29,816 bases of DNA from DTU015 sp964641455 (GTDB lineage Bacteria; Bacillota; Sulfobacillia; Fermentithermobacillales; Fermentithermobacillaceae), in assembly GCA_964641455.1 (NCBI GenBank), contig CAZXLH010000028.1, positions 1 to 29,816 on the forward strand, in the 5' to 3' direction. The translations under genes were made by a program, and so were the position numbers. Below are positions 8,128-16,103 of the stretch, piece by piece (position 1 is the first letter of the stretch; each line of letters begins with the position of its first letter). The notes under the pieces were generated by a model that was not told the DNA's origin, made no database searches, and was given only the letters and a program-made list of their open reading frames with translations.

Positions 8128-9195
8128 ATGATACCGGCCATTAAATGGGATCAAGGCGTATTATCCCTGTTGGATCAACGGCTGTTACCCAGGAAAGCAG
8201 AATACATAACGTGCACCGATTACCTCCAAACCGCTGAAGCAATAAGAAATATGACAGTACGTGGAGCTCCGGCCATTGGTATCAGCGGGGGATACGGTAT
8301 GGCAATGGCAGCAAGACAGTGTATGGATAAGTTTGGCAAGATGCCTGATACACAAGTTTTGGCTAAGGCTGAGGAGTTTCTGAAAGAGGCTGTGTCTTGC
8401 CTGGTTGCAGCCAGGCCTACTGCCGTAAACCTTGCGTGGGCTGTAGGCAAAGTATTTGATGCCACTGTTCGCGCTTTAAGAGAAGGCGGAATTGCAAATG
8501 CTGTGGAAGCTGCCGAGTCTCAAGCACGTAACATAGAACTTGAAGACATAGAGATTAACCGCAAAATTGGCATAAACGGAGCTTCTCTTATTGAGCCCGG
8601 GTCAAACATTCTGACTCATTGCAATGCAGGAGCTTTGGCTACAGGTGGATGGGGAACGGCTCTGGGAGTGGTAAGGCAGGCGTGGTCTGAAAACAAGGTA
8701 TCCATGGTGTATGCAGATGAAACCAGGCCATTCCTTCAAGGTGCAAGGCTTACTGTTTGGGAACTTATGCAGGATGGAATTGATGTGACCTTGCTTGTTG
8801 ACAGCGCTGCAGGCTATCTTATATCTCTTGGCAAGATTGATGCAGTTGTAGTGGGCGCAGACAGGATTGCGCGTAACGGAGATGTAGCCAACAAGATAGG
8901 CACTTACACTTTGGCCTGCTTATGCAAACAACATAACATTCCATTTTATGTTGCCGCCCCTGTTTCAACTTTCGATTTGAGCCTCAGGTGTGGCAGTGAG
9001 ATTCCTGTGGAAGAGCGAGACCAAACCGAGGTTGTTGAGTTTCTGGGCCATCCTGTAGCGCCGGAAGGCGCCAAAGCATTTAACCCGTCTTTTGACATTA
9101 CGCCTGCAAGCCTCATTTCCGGTATAATTACTGAAAACGGGGTAATTCTTCCTCCTATAGAGGAGAATTTAGCGATAATAGTAACAAGCAAGTGA
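8128..9195 (+). CDS. mtnA: S-methyl-5-thioribose-1-phosphate isomerase
   Basis: Converts methylthioribose-1-phosphate to methylthioribulose-1-phosphate in methionine salvage. It belongs to the eIF2B-alpha/beta/delta-like family. Visible motifs are MTVRGAPAIGISGGYG near the N-terminus, the catalytic cysteine in LTHCNAGALATGGWGTALG (Cys165), and the catalytic aspartate in VVVGADRIARNGDVANKIGT (Asp245). These correspond to Cys160 and Asp240 of the Bacillus enzyme. The length is 355 aa and the ribosome site is AGAGGTG. It pairs with mtnP. No mtnB, mtnW/X, mtnC or mtnD lies in the window, so the fate of the product (full salvage, or an aldolase-based shunt) cannot be read here. Confidence 0.95.
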   Translation: MIPAIKWDQGVLSLLDQRLLPRKAEYITCTDYLQTAEAIRNMTVRGAPAIGISGGYGMAMAARQCMDKFGKMPDTQVLAKAEEFLKEAVSCLVAARPTAVNLAWAVGKVFDATVRALREGGIANAVEAAESQARNIELEDIEINRKIGINGASLIEPGSNILTHCNAGALATGGWGTALGVVRQAWSENKVSMVYADETRPFLQGARLTVWELMQDGIDVTLLVDSAAGYLISLGKIDAVVVGADRIARNGDVANKIGTYTLACLCKQHNIPFYVAAPVSTFDLSLRCGSEIPVEERDQTEVVEFLGHPVAPEGAKAFNPSFDITPASLISGIITENGVILPPIEENLAIIVTSK

Positions 9196-9234
9196 TGGCG
9201 CTGGGATTTATTACAGGTATCGGAGGAAGCAATT

Positions 9235-9675
9235 ATGGAACGTGAAGAACGGTTTATTGATTCAGGATGGCGTGTCACGATTCCAAAATCAATGCGCAAA
9301 CAGCTGGGATGGACAGTCGACACAGTAGTGTGTATGCATTGGGACGGGTTTGAGATAACCGTATGCAATCCCAGAATAGGTTGCCAAAGATGTCCGGATA
9401 TCAGCCGTGTAGGCACTCTTGGCAAGGTTGTAATTCCTCCCAGGGTCAGAGAGGAAGCCAACCTATACCCAGGGCAAGTGCTGTCACTGTCCATTCGTGA
9501 CAACAAAATCATAGTATCGATAGGTGAGGAACAAATCCGATGTAGCGCATGTGGTTCTGAGGTTGACGTTAAGCAAGTTCTCTCAAATGTGCATCTTTGT
9601 AGAAACTGCCGGGATAATCTTCATGCCGTAGCGCTTAAGGCAAAGAATCAAGCATCGCAACATGTTGTTCATTAG
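9235..9675 (+). CDS. Double SpoVT/AbrB-like domain protein with C-terminal zinc ribbon (copy 1)
   Basis: 146-aa probable DNA-binding regulator. There are two swapped-hairpin AbrB-like units, about residues 6-45 (IDSGWRVTIPKSMRKQLGW) and 56-96 (VGTLGKVVIPPRVREEANLY). They are followed by a zinc ribbon CSACG, 15 residues, then CRNC. AbrB-family proteins usually carry one such unit and work as dimers or tetramers, so a fused pair may fold as a self-contained dimer; that is inference. GGAGGAAG precedes ATG 9235. It lies 39 bases after mtnA and about 50 bases before a similar second copy, so both are likely co-transcribed. The target genes are unknown. A toxin-antitoxin role is unlikely because no toxin gene is adjacent. 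Confidence 0.72.
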   Translation: MEREERFIDSGWRVTIPKSMRKQLGWTVDTVVCMHWDGFEITVCNPRIGCQRCPDISRVGTLGKVVIPPRVREEANLYPGQVLSLSIRDNKIIVSIGEEQIRCSACGSEVDVKQVLSNVHLCRNCRDNLHAVALKAKNQASQHVVH

Positions 9676-9725
9676 AACTTGCGTTTTGCAAGGGCTTAGT
9701 TGCGTCAATTATTGGAGTGGTAGAA

Positions 9726-10169
9726 GTGATAAAGACTGAAAAGCCACAAAAACAATATGTGCGTTCGCTAACCACAGGATGGAGATTTACACTTCCTTCG
9801 CAGATAAGAAAATCCCGTGGCTGGGAGAACGGTACAGTTCTTCAGGTTGATATCGATGACGATCGCATCTCGCTGTCGGAAGCAAGCCATGAGCCGGGTA
9901 AAGAAGTTCAAGACAACAATGAAAGTGTTTGCTATTTAGGCTCCGGCGGAAAGATAATGGTGCCGGCCGCTGTAAGGCAAAAAACAGGCTGGCGCTTAGG
10001 TGAACGCCTTTCGATAACTGAGCAACCTGACGGAGTGGAGGTAGCGGCTTGTTGTCAGAAGAACCGCTGCCGTTCATGTGGGGAATTGCACAGAGTAATC
10101 GAAGTGATAGATAATCTGTTTTTGTGCCAAAAATGTTGGCAACAATACCTGTTGAAGAGCAATATGTAG
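9726..10169 (+). CDS. Double SpoVT/AbrB-like domain protein with C-terminal zinc ribbon (copy 2)
   Basis: Paralogue of the preceding gene with the same plan. The first AbrB unit contains LTTGWRFTLPSQIRKSRGW; the second, near residues 72-105, contains GSGGKIMVPAAVRQKTGW; then comes a zinc ribbon CRSCG, 15 residues, CQKC. The spacing between the two CxxC pairs matches copy 1 exactly. Sequence identity between the copies is low apart from these landmarks, so the duplication is old. I choose GTG 9726 because GGAG at 9714-9717 is well placed for it; GTG at 9717 overlaps that site. It ends 72 bases before tRNA-Gly. It is probably a transcription regulator, perhaps partnering copy 1. Confidence 0.7.
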   Translation: MIKTEKPQKQYVRSLTTGWRFTLPSQIRKSRGWENGTVLQVDIDDDRISLSEASHEPGKEVQDNNESVCYLGSGGKIMVPAAVRQKTGWRLGERLSITEQPDGVEVAACCQKNRCRSCGELHRVIEVIDNLFLCQKCWQQYLLKSNM

Positions 10170-10241
10170 ATTTGTGTGCATTTATGCCCTCTAAGTTTGT
10201 TCTTGCGTAACAATCGGTTGCAAGATATAATTTACGAAAGA

Positions 10242-10316
10242 GCGAGAGTAGTTTAGTGGTAGAACATCGGCTTCCCAAGCCGAGGGCCGCGGGTTCGAAT
10301 CCCGTCTCTCGCTCCA
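10242..10316 (+). tRNA. tRNA-Gly (anticodon CCC)
   Basis: The acceptor arm GCGAGAG pairs with CTCTCGC; the discriminator is T and CCA is encoded. The anticodon stem TCGGC/GCCGA encloses loop TTCCCAA, giving anticodon CCC, which reads GGG. The T-arm contains GGTTCGAATCC. It is 75 nt including CCA and lies 10 bases before tRNA-Thr, probably in one transcript. Confidence 0.96.
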
Positions 10317-10326
10317 AATTTTTAGA

Positions 10327-10401
10327 GCCGGCGTAGCTCAACGGCAGAGCAACGGTTTCGTAAACCGTAGGTTAAGGGTTCGATTCCCTTCGCCGGCTCC
10401 A
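10327..10401 (+). tRNA. tRNA-Thr (anticodon CGT)
   Basis: The acceptor GCCGGCG pairs with CGCCGGC; the discriminator is T and CCA is encoded. The anticodon stem ACGGT/ACCGT encloses loop TTCGTAA, giving CGT, which reads ACG. The T-arm contains GGTTCGATTCC. It is 75 nt including CCA. Confidence 0.96.
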
Positions 10402-10414
10402 TTTAATTAAGGAT

Positions 10415-10434
10415 AAGAGACGTCCTCTTTTCTT
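10415..10434 (+). terminator. Weak terminator-like hairpin after the Gly/Thr tRNAs
   Basis: AAGAG, a 5-base loop, CTCTT, then a T-rich tail TTCTT. The stem is only 5 bp, so this is tentative. The rest of the 226-base spacer up to porG shows no convincing promoter, although transcription of the por operon must start within it or read in from upstream. Confidence 0.3.
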
Positions 10435-10627
10435 AGATGAACACTTAAACAGCAGAGTGAATAACAGGTGTTGTTTTTTGCCCCGACTGACAATCTTATC
10501 CGGTCTGCTCTGAAGCCTGCTTTCTTGACTCTATAGGGCTAGTTTGTTAACGTATTTACGATAAGATAGTCGCAGGATGTTTCACTTTAGCCGATATTGA
10601 ATTGACCTTTCGAAGGAGGAAGGACCC

Positions 10628-11206
10628 GTGACAGAGCTGTTAGAAATTCGCTGGCACGCTAGAGGCGGACAAGGTGCAAAAACCGCTTCTACGTTACTTG
10701 CCGAATCTGCTATGAGTGCCGGCAAATTTGTCCAAGGGTTTCCAGAGTATGGCCCCGAACGTATGGGTGCTCCAATCCGAGCTTATAATAGGATAGGGGA
10801 CACCGCAATAACGATTCATTCAAACGTTGAGAATCCAGATGTAGTTATGGTTTTGGATCCTTCATTAATAGGCCCGGTTGACGTTACGCATGGATTAAAG
10901 ACAGATGGGATTATAATAATCAATACCACGTTGTCGCCGGAAGAAGCTAAGGCAAAACTTGGAGCTAACGATATTAGAGTTGCTACTTTAGACGCAAGCG
11001 GAATATCTGTTGACTGTATAGGGCGTGACATTCCTAATACTCCTATGATGGGAGCGCTTCTCAAACTGGTCAAGGTACTTCCCTTCGATTACTTTCTCGA
11101 GAGAATGAGAGAAGACCTTTCAAAGAAGTTCAAGGGACGGGAAAAAATAGTTGATGGCAACATCAAAGCTATGCGCCGCGCCTTTGAGGAGGTGAAGGTG
11201 GTATGA
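10628..11206 (+). CDS. porG: Pyruvate:ferredoxin oxidoreductase (pyruvate synthase), gamma subunit
   Basis: 192-aa gamma subunit of a four-subunit 2-oxoacid:ferredoxin oxidoreductase. The typical N-terminal pattern is present: EIRWHARGGQGAKTASTLLA, then GFPEYGPERMGAPIRAYNRI. The complex interconverts pyruvate, CoA and oxidized ferredoxin with acetyl-CoA, CO2 and reduced ferredoxin. The GTG start at 10628 follows GAAGGAGG at 10612-10619. The gene overlaps the delta subunit by 4 bases (ATGA), so translation is coupled. The gene order gamma-delta-alpha-beta matches the archaeal-type Por. The alternative would be an oxoisovalerate or other oxoacid enzyme; the alpha and beta sequences favour pyruvate. 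Confidence 0.9.
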   Translation: MTELLEIRWHARGGQGAKTASTLLAESAMSAGKFVQGFPEYGPERMGAPIRAYNRIGDTAITIHSNVENPDVVMVLDPSLIGPVDVTHGLKTDGIIIINTTLSPEEAKAKLGANDIRVATLDASGISVDCIGRDIPNTPMMGALLKLVKVLPFDYFLERMREDLSKKFKGREKIVDGNIKAMRRAFEEVKVV

Positions 11207-11490
11207 CCAATCTAAAAGGATACAAGGAAATCCCCATTGGTGGTATCATTACTGAACCTGGTAACTCTATCAAGTACAAAACCGGGGATTGGAGAAGTTC
11301 GAAACCTATCTGGACAAAAGAAGGTTGTGTTCACTGCCTCATGTGTTGGGTTTTCTGTCCCGATAATGCCATTTTGGTAGAAGATGGCAAGATGGCGGGT
11401 ATTAGCTATGACCACTGCAAGGGCTGTGGAATTTGTGCCCGGGAATGCCCGAGAAAAGAGAAAGCCCTGCATATGGTGAAAGAATCATAA
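11203..11490 (+). CDS. porD: Pyruvate:ferredoxin oxidoreductase, delta (2x[4Fe-4S] ferredoxin) subunit
   Basis: 95-aa ferredoxin-like subunit that passes electrons from the catalytic core to external ferredoxin. Two cluster motifs are visible: CVHCLMCWVFCP and CKGCGICARECP, each supplying a CxxCxxCxxxC set. The N-terminal part (PGNSIKYKTGDWRSSKP) is the usual PorD lead-in. The ATG overlaps the porG stop, and GAGGTGAAGG gives the ribosome site. It is followed 35 bases later by porA. Confidence 0.93.
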   Translation: MTNLKGYKEIPIGGIITEPGNSIKYKTGDWRSSKPIWTKEGCVHCLMCWVFCPDNAILVEDGKMAGISYDHCKGCGICARECPRKEKALHMVKES

Positions 11491-11525
11491 CAGGGTAAGT
11501 GCTTTTTTATTAAGGAGGCATAAAA

Positions 11526-12716
11526 GTGGCTAGTGACCAAAAGAGAGTGGCTATGACCGGTAACGAGGCAGTGGCCAACGGCATGCGTCAAATCGATCCT
11601 GACGTTGTTGCCGCTTATCCAATCACGCCTCAAACCGACATTGTGCAATTTTTCTCAAGTTTCGTTTCAAATGGTGCAGTCAAAACCGAATTAGTTACCG
11701 TAGAAAGTGAACATTCGGCTATGTCTGCCACTATTGGCGCATCTGCTGCCGGTGCCAGGGCCATGACGGCAACGTCCTCACAGGGCCTTGCACTAATGTG
11801 GGAAATGCTCCACATTGCGTCGGGATACAGGTTGCCAATAGTTATGCCTGTGGTTAACAGGGCACTTTCAGGGCCCATTAATATTCACTGTGATCATTCA
11901 GATACTATGGGGTCTTTAACCACAGGATGGATTCAGATCTACTCTGAGAGTGCTCAGGAAACTTATGATAATTTGATTCAAGCAGTAAGAATTGCAGAGC
12001 ATCCTGATGTTCTGCTGCCGACTATGGTTTGCCAGGACGGTTTTATTACCAGCCATGCAATTGAAAACCTAAATTTACTCCCTGATGAAACCGTTAAGAA
12101 TTTCATCGGTGAGTACAAGCCTGGGCATTATCTGCTTGATCTCAAAAACCCAATTACTGTTGGGCCGCTGCAAGTACAGAATTATTACACAGAGACTAAA
12201 GTACAAGAAGCTAAGGCAATGGAGCGGTCTAAGAAGATTATTTTGGAAATTGCTGATGAGTATGCAAAGGTATCAGGCCGAAAGTACGGGCTCTTTGAGG
12301 CCTATAAGATGGACGATGCTGAAAGAGTACTTGTGGTTCTTAATTCTACTGCCGGTACCGCCAAGGCTGTTGTCGATAATTTGAGAGCCAAGGGAGAAAA
12401 AGTCGGGCTTCTGAAGCCCAGAGTACTCCGTCCGTTCCCTGCAGAGGAACTGGTTGACGCCTTGTCTTCAGCGCAAGCAATTGCAGTTATGGATAGGGCC
12501 GAGACATTCTCGACCAGAGGCGGGCAGGTCTTTACTGAAATTCGTGCAGCTTTTTATGAATCTTCAAAGCGGCCGCTTATGAGGAACTATATTTTTGGTC
12601 TGGGCGGAAGAGACACCACAACCCGGGAGATTGACAGGGTGTTTGCAGACCTTACAGACGATCTTGAACGAGGCCGGGTTGAGAAACTCGTTACGCATCT
12701 GGACGTCAGAGAATAG
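11526..12716 (+). CDS. porA: Pyruvate:ferredoxin oxidoreductase, alpha subunit
   Basis: 396-aa alpha subunit. The N-terminal pyrimidine-binding domain starts TGNEAVANGMRQIDPDVVAA and continues YPITPQTDIVQFFSS. The EGD/E-type patterns ESEHSAMSATIGASAAGARA and TSSQGLALMWEMLHIASG follow. A C-terminal domain (residues about 250-380) reads VLVVLNSTAGTAKAVVDNLR and GLLKPRVLRPFP, the usual transketolase-C-like domain II. The start is GTG 11526 after AAGGAGG. It is separated from porB by 11 bases. It is cytoplasmic and probably oxygen-sensitive, as for all enzymes of this class. Confidence 0.94.
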   Translation: MASDQKRVAMTGNEAVANGMRQIDPDVVAAYPITPQTDIVQFFSSFVSNGAVKTELVTVESEHSAMSATIGASAAGARAMTATSSQGLALMWEMLHIASGYRLPIVMPVVNRALSGPINIHCDHSDTMGSLTTGWIQIYSESAQETYDNLIQAVRIAEHPDVLLPTMVCQDGFITSHAIENLNLLPDETVKNFIGEYKPGHYLLDLKNPITVGPLQVQNYYTETKVQEAKAMERSKKIILEIADEYAKVSGRKYGLFEAYKMDDAERVLVVLNSTAGTAKAVVDNLRAKGEKVGLLKPRVLRPFPAEELVDALSSAQAIAVMDRAETFSTRGGQVFTEIRAAFYESSKRPLMRNYIFGLGGRDTTTREIDRVFADLTDDLERGRVEKLVTHLDVRE

Positions 12717-12727
12717 GAGGGGTTATT

Positions 12728-13666
12728 GTGGCTACTTTAAAAGAACTCTCTCGCGTTCCGGAAGTGCTTGCCCCGGGTCACCGAATGTGTGCCGGATGTG
12801 GTGCGCCAATCGTAGTTAGGCAAATGTTGCGTGGAGCCAAGTCACCTGTAGTTGTATGCAACGCAACAGGATGTCTTGAAGTCTCTACTACCATTTACCC
12901 GTACACCTCTTGGAGGACTCCTTTTATCCATACGGCATTTGAGAATGCTGCGGCCAGCCTTTCGGGTGTTGAAGCGGCGTATAGATCGTTAAAACGCCAG
13001 GGTAAAGTATCGGAAGATATGAAGTTTGTGGCATTTGGCGGAGACGGCGGCACTTATGATATTGGCTTGCAGAGCCTATCCGGTGCCATGGAACGAGGCC
13101 ATGACATGGTCTATGTTTGCTATGATAATGGTGCTTACATGAACACCGGTATCCAGCGTTCGTCTGCTACGCCGATGGGTGCTGACACTACAACTACTCC
13201 TGTAGGAAAAGTGATGCCCGGTAAGCCTGATCATAGAAAAGATCTTGCCAAAGTCATGATGGCTCATGAGATTCCATATGTTGCGCAAGTTTCTCCTGCA
13301 CATTGGAATGATTTGTACAAGAAGAGCGAAAAAGCTTTTGCTGTTGATGGGCCTGCGTTTATCAACGCGCTGGCTCCGTGTCCAAGAGGTTGGCGTTACA
13401 ACGCCGAAGACACAATTCAAATGTGCAAACTTGCTGTAGACACTTGTTTCTGGCCCCTTTTCGAAGTAGTTGATAACAAGGTTAAAGTAACATATAAACC
13501 CAGAAACAAGAAGCCTGTGGTTGAGTTTCTCAAGGCACAGGGCAGGTTCCGTCACCTGTTTAAGCCTGAAAACGAGCAAATTATAGAACAGATTCAGGCT
13601 GAAGTTGACAGGAAGTGGGAAGAACTTCTCGCAATGGAGCGTTTGGCTGAGGAATCGGAAGAATAA
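12728..13666 (+). CDS. porB: Pyruvate:ferredoxin oxidoreductase, beta (TPP-binding) subunit
   Basis: 312-aa catalytic beta subunit carrying thiamine diphosphate and one [4Fe-4S] cluster. The cluster cysteines begin at MCAGCGAP and include the later NATGCLEVSTT cysteine. The TPP motif is GGDGGTYDIGLQSLSGA with the downstream NGAYMNTG. The segment SSATPMGADTTTTPVGK and the conserved APCPRGW near the C-terminus are typical of Por. The start is GTG 12728 with GGAGGGG upstream. It is the last gene of the por operon; the terminator at 13750-13778 lies about 80 bases beyond its stop. Confidence 0.95.
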   Translation: MATLKELSRVPEVLAPGHRMCAGCGAPIVVRQMLRGAKSPVVVCNATGCLEVSTTIYPYTSWRTPFIHTAFENAAASLSGVEAAYRSLKRQGKVSEDMKFVAFGGDGGTYDIGLQSLSGAMERGHDMVYVCYDNGAYMNTGIQRSSATPMGADTTTTPVGKVMPGKPDHRKDLAKVMMAHEIPYVAQVSPAHWNDLYKKSEKAFAVDGPAFINALAPCPRGWRYNAEDTIQMCKLAVDTCFWPLFEVVDNKVKVTYKPRNKKPVVEFLKAQGRFRHLFKPENEQIIEQIQAEVDRKWEELLAMERLAEESEE

Positions 13667-13725
13667 ACAGGTTACAAAACGAGATGCCTTAGGATATTTG
13701 GAGATTTTTTGAAGACAGGGTCTCA

Positions 13726-13734
13726 TGGTATAAT
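13726..13734 (+). promoter_or_regulatory. Extended -10 promoter just upstream of the por terminator
   Basis: TGGTATAAT is a perfect extended -10. The -35 region is poor (T-rich at 13706-13711, 17-base spacer). Start of transcription is expected near 13741, only about 9 bases before the terminator stem, so most transcripts would end after roughly 40 nt unless they read through into gltX. Confidence 0.55.
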
Positions 13735-13749
13735 GTTCTGGGCAATGAT

Positions 13750-13778
13750 AAGGGCGGGAATGTTGTCCCGCCCTTTTT
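13750..13778 (+). terminator. Strong intrinsic terminator after porB
   Basis: The stem AAGGGCGGGA / TCCCGCCCTT has 10 bp with a 6-base loop and ends in a run of five Ts. It closes the por operon and lies 50 bases before the gltX start. Confidence 0.93.
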
Positions 13779-13827
13779 GAACAGTTAAAATCAAATGATA
13801 GTTTGCAGGAATACGAGGTGTTGTCAG

Positions 13828-15300
13828 GTGGGCGAGTTACGTGTAAGATTTGCTCCCTCTCCTACTGGATATCTTCATATTGGCGGAGCTCGAACGGCTC
13901 TTTTTAATTATCTTTATGCTAAGCATAATGGTGGCAAATTTGTGCTGCGTATAGAAGATACTGACGTTGATCGGACTATTGAAGATTCTGCAGAAAACAT
14001 GATGGAGAGTTTTAAATGGCTTGGATTGGATTGGGATGAAGGCCCTATTGTCGGCGGGCCAGCAGCTCCATACCAGCAGTCTAAACGTCAGGAACTTTAC
14101 CACAAATATGCCCGGTTATTATTGGATAAGGGCTATGCGTATAAATGCTATTGCACTCCTGAGGAACTTGAAGCAGAGAGGCATGAGGCAAGAGCAGCCA
14201 AGAAGGCCCCCAGGTATAGCGGAAGGTGCAGGCATCTTACTCAAGAACAGATTGAGAAGTTTAAAAGCGAAGGAAGAAAGCATACCATTAGATTTTTGAC
14301 TCCCGGCGAGGGCACTACAGTGGTCAACGATCTTATTCACGGTGAGGTTTCCTTTGAGAACGAAGAGATTGCAGACTTCATTATCATGAAATCTGATGGG
14401 CTTCCAACATATAATTTTGCCTGTGTAATTGACGATTGGCTTATGGGAATTACACACGTATTAAGAGCTGATGAGCATCTGTCAAATACTCCGCGGCAAA
14501 TGCTGATTTACCGTGCTTTGTCGGCGCCAATGCCTAAGTTTGGGCATGTTCCCATGATTCTTGCACCTGATAGGTCGAAATTATCTAAGAGGCACGGGGC
14601 GCAGACTGTAGAAGAATTCCGTGGCAAAGGATATTTGCCTGAGGCTATAGTGAATTACATAGCCCTTCTGGGATGGACTCCATCAGATTCCACCAAAGAA
14701 ATCATGACTCTCGAAGAACTGATCGAAGAATTTGATTTGTCCAGGGTTTCATCGACTGCTTCTGTATATGATGTCAAGAAACTAACTTGGATGAATGGGC
14801 AATATATAAAGCGGCTTGAGCCGGAAACGCTTGTAAAAGAGTTTATTCCTTTTGCAGAAGCTGCCGGGCTTGGCACCAGGGAAGAACTTCTCGAAAACAA
14901 AGACCGGCTAAAAAAAGTTGTTGTTTCAATGCAGGAGCGGGCCAAGACTCTTGAAGAACTGGCTGAAAACACAAAGTTTTATTTCAACCCTCCAAAGGCA
15001 TACGATGAGAAAGGGGTCAAGAAGTTCTTCAAGAAGCCTAACGTTTCGGAATTGCTGGAAAAAGGGGCAGAAGCGCTTTCTCACGTATCAGATTGGAGTT
15101 TGGAGTCTTGCGAGAAAGCTTACAGAGATCTTATTGCCAAAGAAGGTATTAAGGGTGGAAAAATAATTCATCCTACCAGGCTTGCACTAAGCGGGAAAAC
15201 CGTTGGCCCTGGTTTATTTGATATTATGTATGTGCTTGGCAAGGAGGAAACCATTGCCAGAATTAAAAGGGGAATTCAGTTCATAGAGGAGTCATTATGA
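13828..15300 (+). CDS. gltX: Glutamyl-tRNA synthetase
   Basis: Class I aminoacyl-tRNA synthetase charging tRNA-Glu; in organisms using the GatCAB route it also mischarges tRNA-Gln. The HIGH-type motif is FAPSPTGYLHIGGARTA, the IEDTD signature follows, and the KMSKS-type motif is DRSKLSKRHGA. A Cys-containing insert (CYCTPEEL and GRCRHL) fits the zinc-binding region. The length is 490 aa from GTG 13828, which is preferred over ATG 13795 because GAGGTG is well spaced and homology begins at residue 4. No T-box element was seen in the leader. tRNA-Gln and tRNA-Glu genes lie about 700 bases downstream. Confidence 0.95.
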   Translation: MGELRVRFAPSPTGYLHIGGARTALFNYLYAKHNGGKFVLRIEDTDVDRTIEDSAENMMESFKWLGLDWDEGPIVGGPAAPYQQSKRQELYHKYARLLLDKGYAYKCYCTPEELEAERHEARAAKKAPRYSGRCRHLTQEQIEKFKSEGRKHTIRFLTPGEGTTVVNDLIHGEVSFENEEIADFIIMKSDGLPTYNFACVIDDWLMGITHVLRADEHLSNTPRQMLIYRALSAPMPKFGHVPMILAPDRSKLSKRHGAQTVEEFRGKGYLPEAIVNYIALLGWTPSDSTKEIMTLEELIEEFDLSRVSSTASVYDVKKLTWMNGQYIKRLEPETLVKEFIPFAEAAGLGTREELLENKDRLKKVVVSMQERAKTLEELAENTKFYFNPPKAYDEKGVKKFFKKPNVSELLEKGAEALSHVSDWSLESCEKAYRDLIAKEGIKGGKIIHPTRLALSGKTVGPGLFDIMYVLGKEETIARIKRGIQFIEESL

Positions 15301-15341
15301 AGATCCCTTAATTGAAAGCCATGTAAGGAGGCGATTGTACA

Positions 15342-15857
15342 GTGGATGTTATTGAGGCTATTAAGGCAAGGCGCAGCATAAGAAGGTTTCAAGATAAGCC
15401 TGTTCCTGAAGAAGCCATTAGAACCATAATGGAAAGCGCAGTTTTGGCACCAAGTGCAGGGAACCGGCAACCGTGGGCTTTTGTTGTTGTAAAAAGCGGG
15501 GATGTAAAGCAAAAATTGGTGGAAGCGTCAGGAAACCAGGTGTTTTTAGGGCAGGCTCCTGTGGTAATCGTGATATGCGGTGATGCTGAATTGTCAGGGG
15601 CCAGGTATGAGGATAGGGGCAGAACCCTGTACTTCATTCAAGACACGGCTGCAGCAGCCACTAATATTATGTTGGCTGCGGCCTCATTAGGTTTGGGAAC
15701 TTGCTGGGTAGGAGCATTCAGGGAATCTGTTGTACGAAAAGCGCTTGAATTACCTGCAAACCTGCGTCCACTGGCCATGATACCTGTGGGATATCCGGAC
15801 CAAGAGCGGGGCCCGAGAAACTTGAGGCCTTTTGGTGAAGTCGTGTGGGAAAGATAA
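15342..15857 (+). CDS. Nitroreductase-family FMN flavoprotein
   Basis: 171-aa member of the nitroreductase superfamily of FMN-dependent oxidoreductases. The N-terminal FMN contact motif IKARRSIRRFQDKPVPEEA and the SAGNRQPWAFVVV segment are clear, as is the central TAAAATNIMLAAASLGLGTC helix and the C-terminal MIPVGYPDQE. The start is GTG 15342 after AAGGAGG, 41 bases past gltX, so it is likely co-transcribed. The length suits the short homodimeric class. The true substrate cannot be inferred from the sequence. Confidence 0.88.
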   Translation: MDVIEAIKARRSIRRFQDKPVPEEAIRTIMESAVLAPSAGNRQPWAFVVVKSGDVKQKLVEASGNQVFLGQAPVVIVICGDAELSGARYEDRGRTLYFIQDTAAAATNIMLAAASLGLGTCWVGAFRESVVRKALELPANLRPLAMIPVGYPDQERGPRNLRPFGEVVWER

Positions 15858-15970
15858 CTCAGGATTTGAATGTGGGCTTGGTTAAAGCACTGTTTGTGAA
15901 TTAAGCGCCAGGCCTCAGGGCAGGGCTTAAGTTGAGAGCCCGCCTAGTCACAAATTTCTGAATTGGAATG

Positions 15971-15999
15971 TTGTCTGGATTTGTGGTTAATGGTATAAT
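15971..15999 (+). promoter_or_regulatory. Sigma-70-type promoter for the Gln/Glu tRNA unit
   Basis: TTGTCT, 17-base spacer, TATAAT, with an extended -10 TG (TGGTATAAT). It lies 19 bases before tRNA-Gln, giving a very short 5' leader. Confidence 0.85.
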
Positions 16000-16018
16000 C
16001 GTACCTGCTGTGTAGTAC

Positions 16019-16092
16019 TGGGGGATCGGCTAGTGGTAGGCTAACAGACTCTGGATCTGTCTGCGGAGGTTCGAATCCTCCTCCCCCAGCCA
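16019..16092 (+). tRNA. tRNA-Gln (anticodon CTG)
   Basis: The acceptor TGGGGGA pairs with TCCCCCA; the discriminator is G and CCA is encoded. The anticodon stem ACAGA/TCTGT encloses loop CTCTGGA, giving CTG, which reads CAG. The T-arm contains GGTTCGAATCC. It is 74 nt including CCA. Confidence 0.95.
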
Positions 16093-16103
16093 AACACAAT
16101 TAA

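Noticed and set aside
9787..10341. Minus-strand 184-aa open frame over the AbrB copy 2 and tRNA genes
   Set aside because: It is antisense to a well-supported gene and a tRNA; the RETGFEPAALGLGSR stretch is a known artefact of translating tRNA genes backwards.
13076..13726. Minus-strand 216-aa open frame inside porB
   Set aside because: It is antisense to strongly conserved porB, with no ribosome site or recognisable domain.
13735..13827. T-box leader for gltX
   Set aside because: No T-box core sequence or specifier-loop structure was seen; only the terminator hairpin of the por operon is present.
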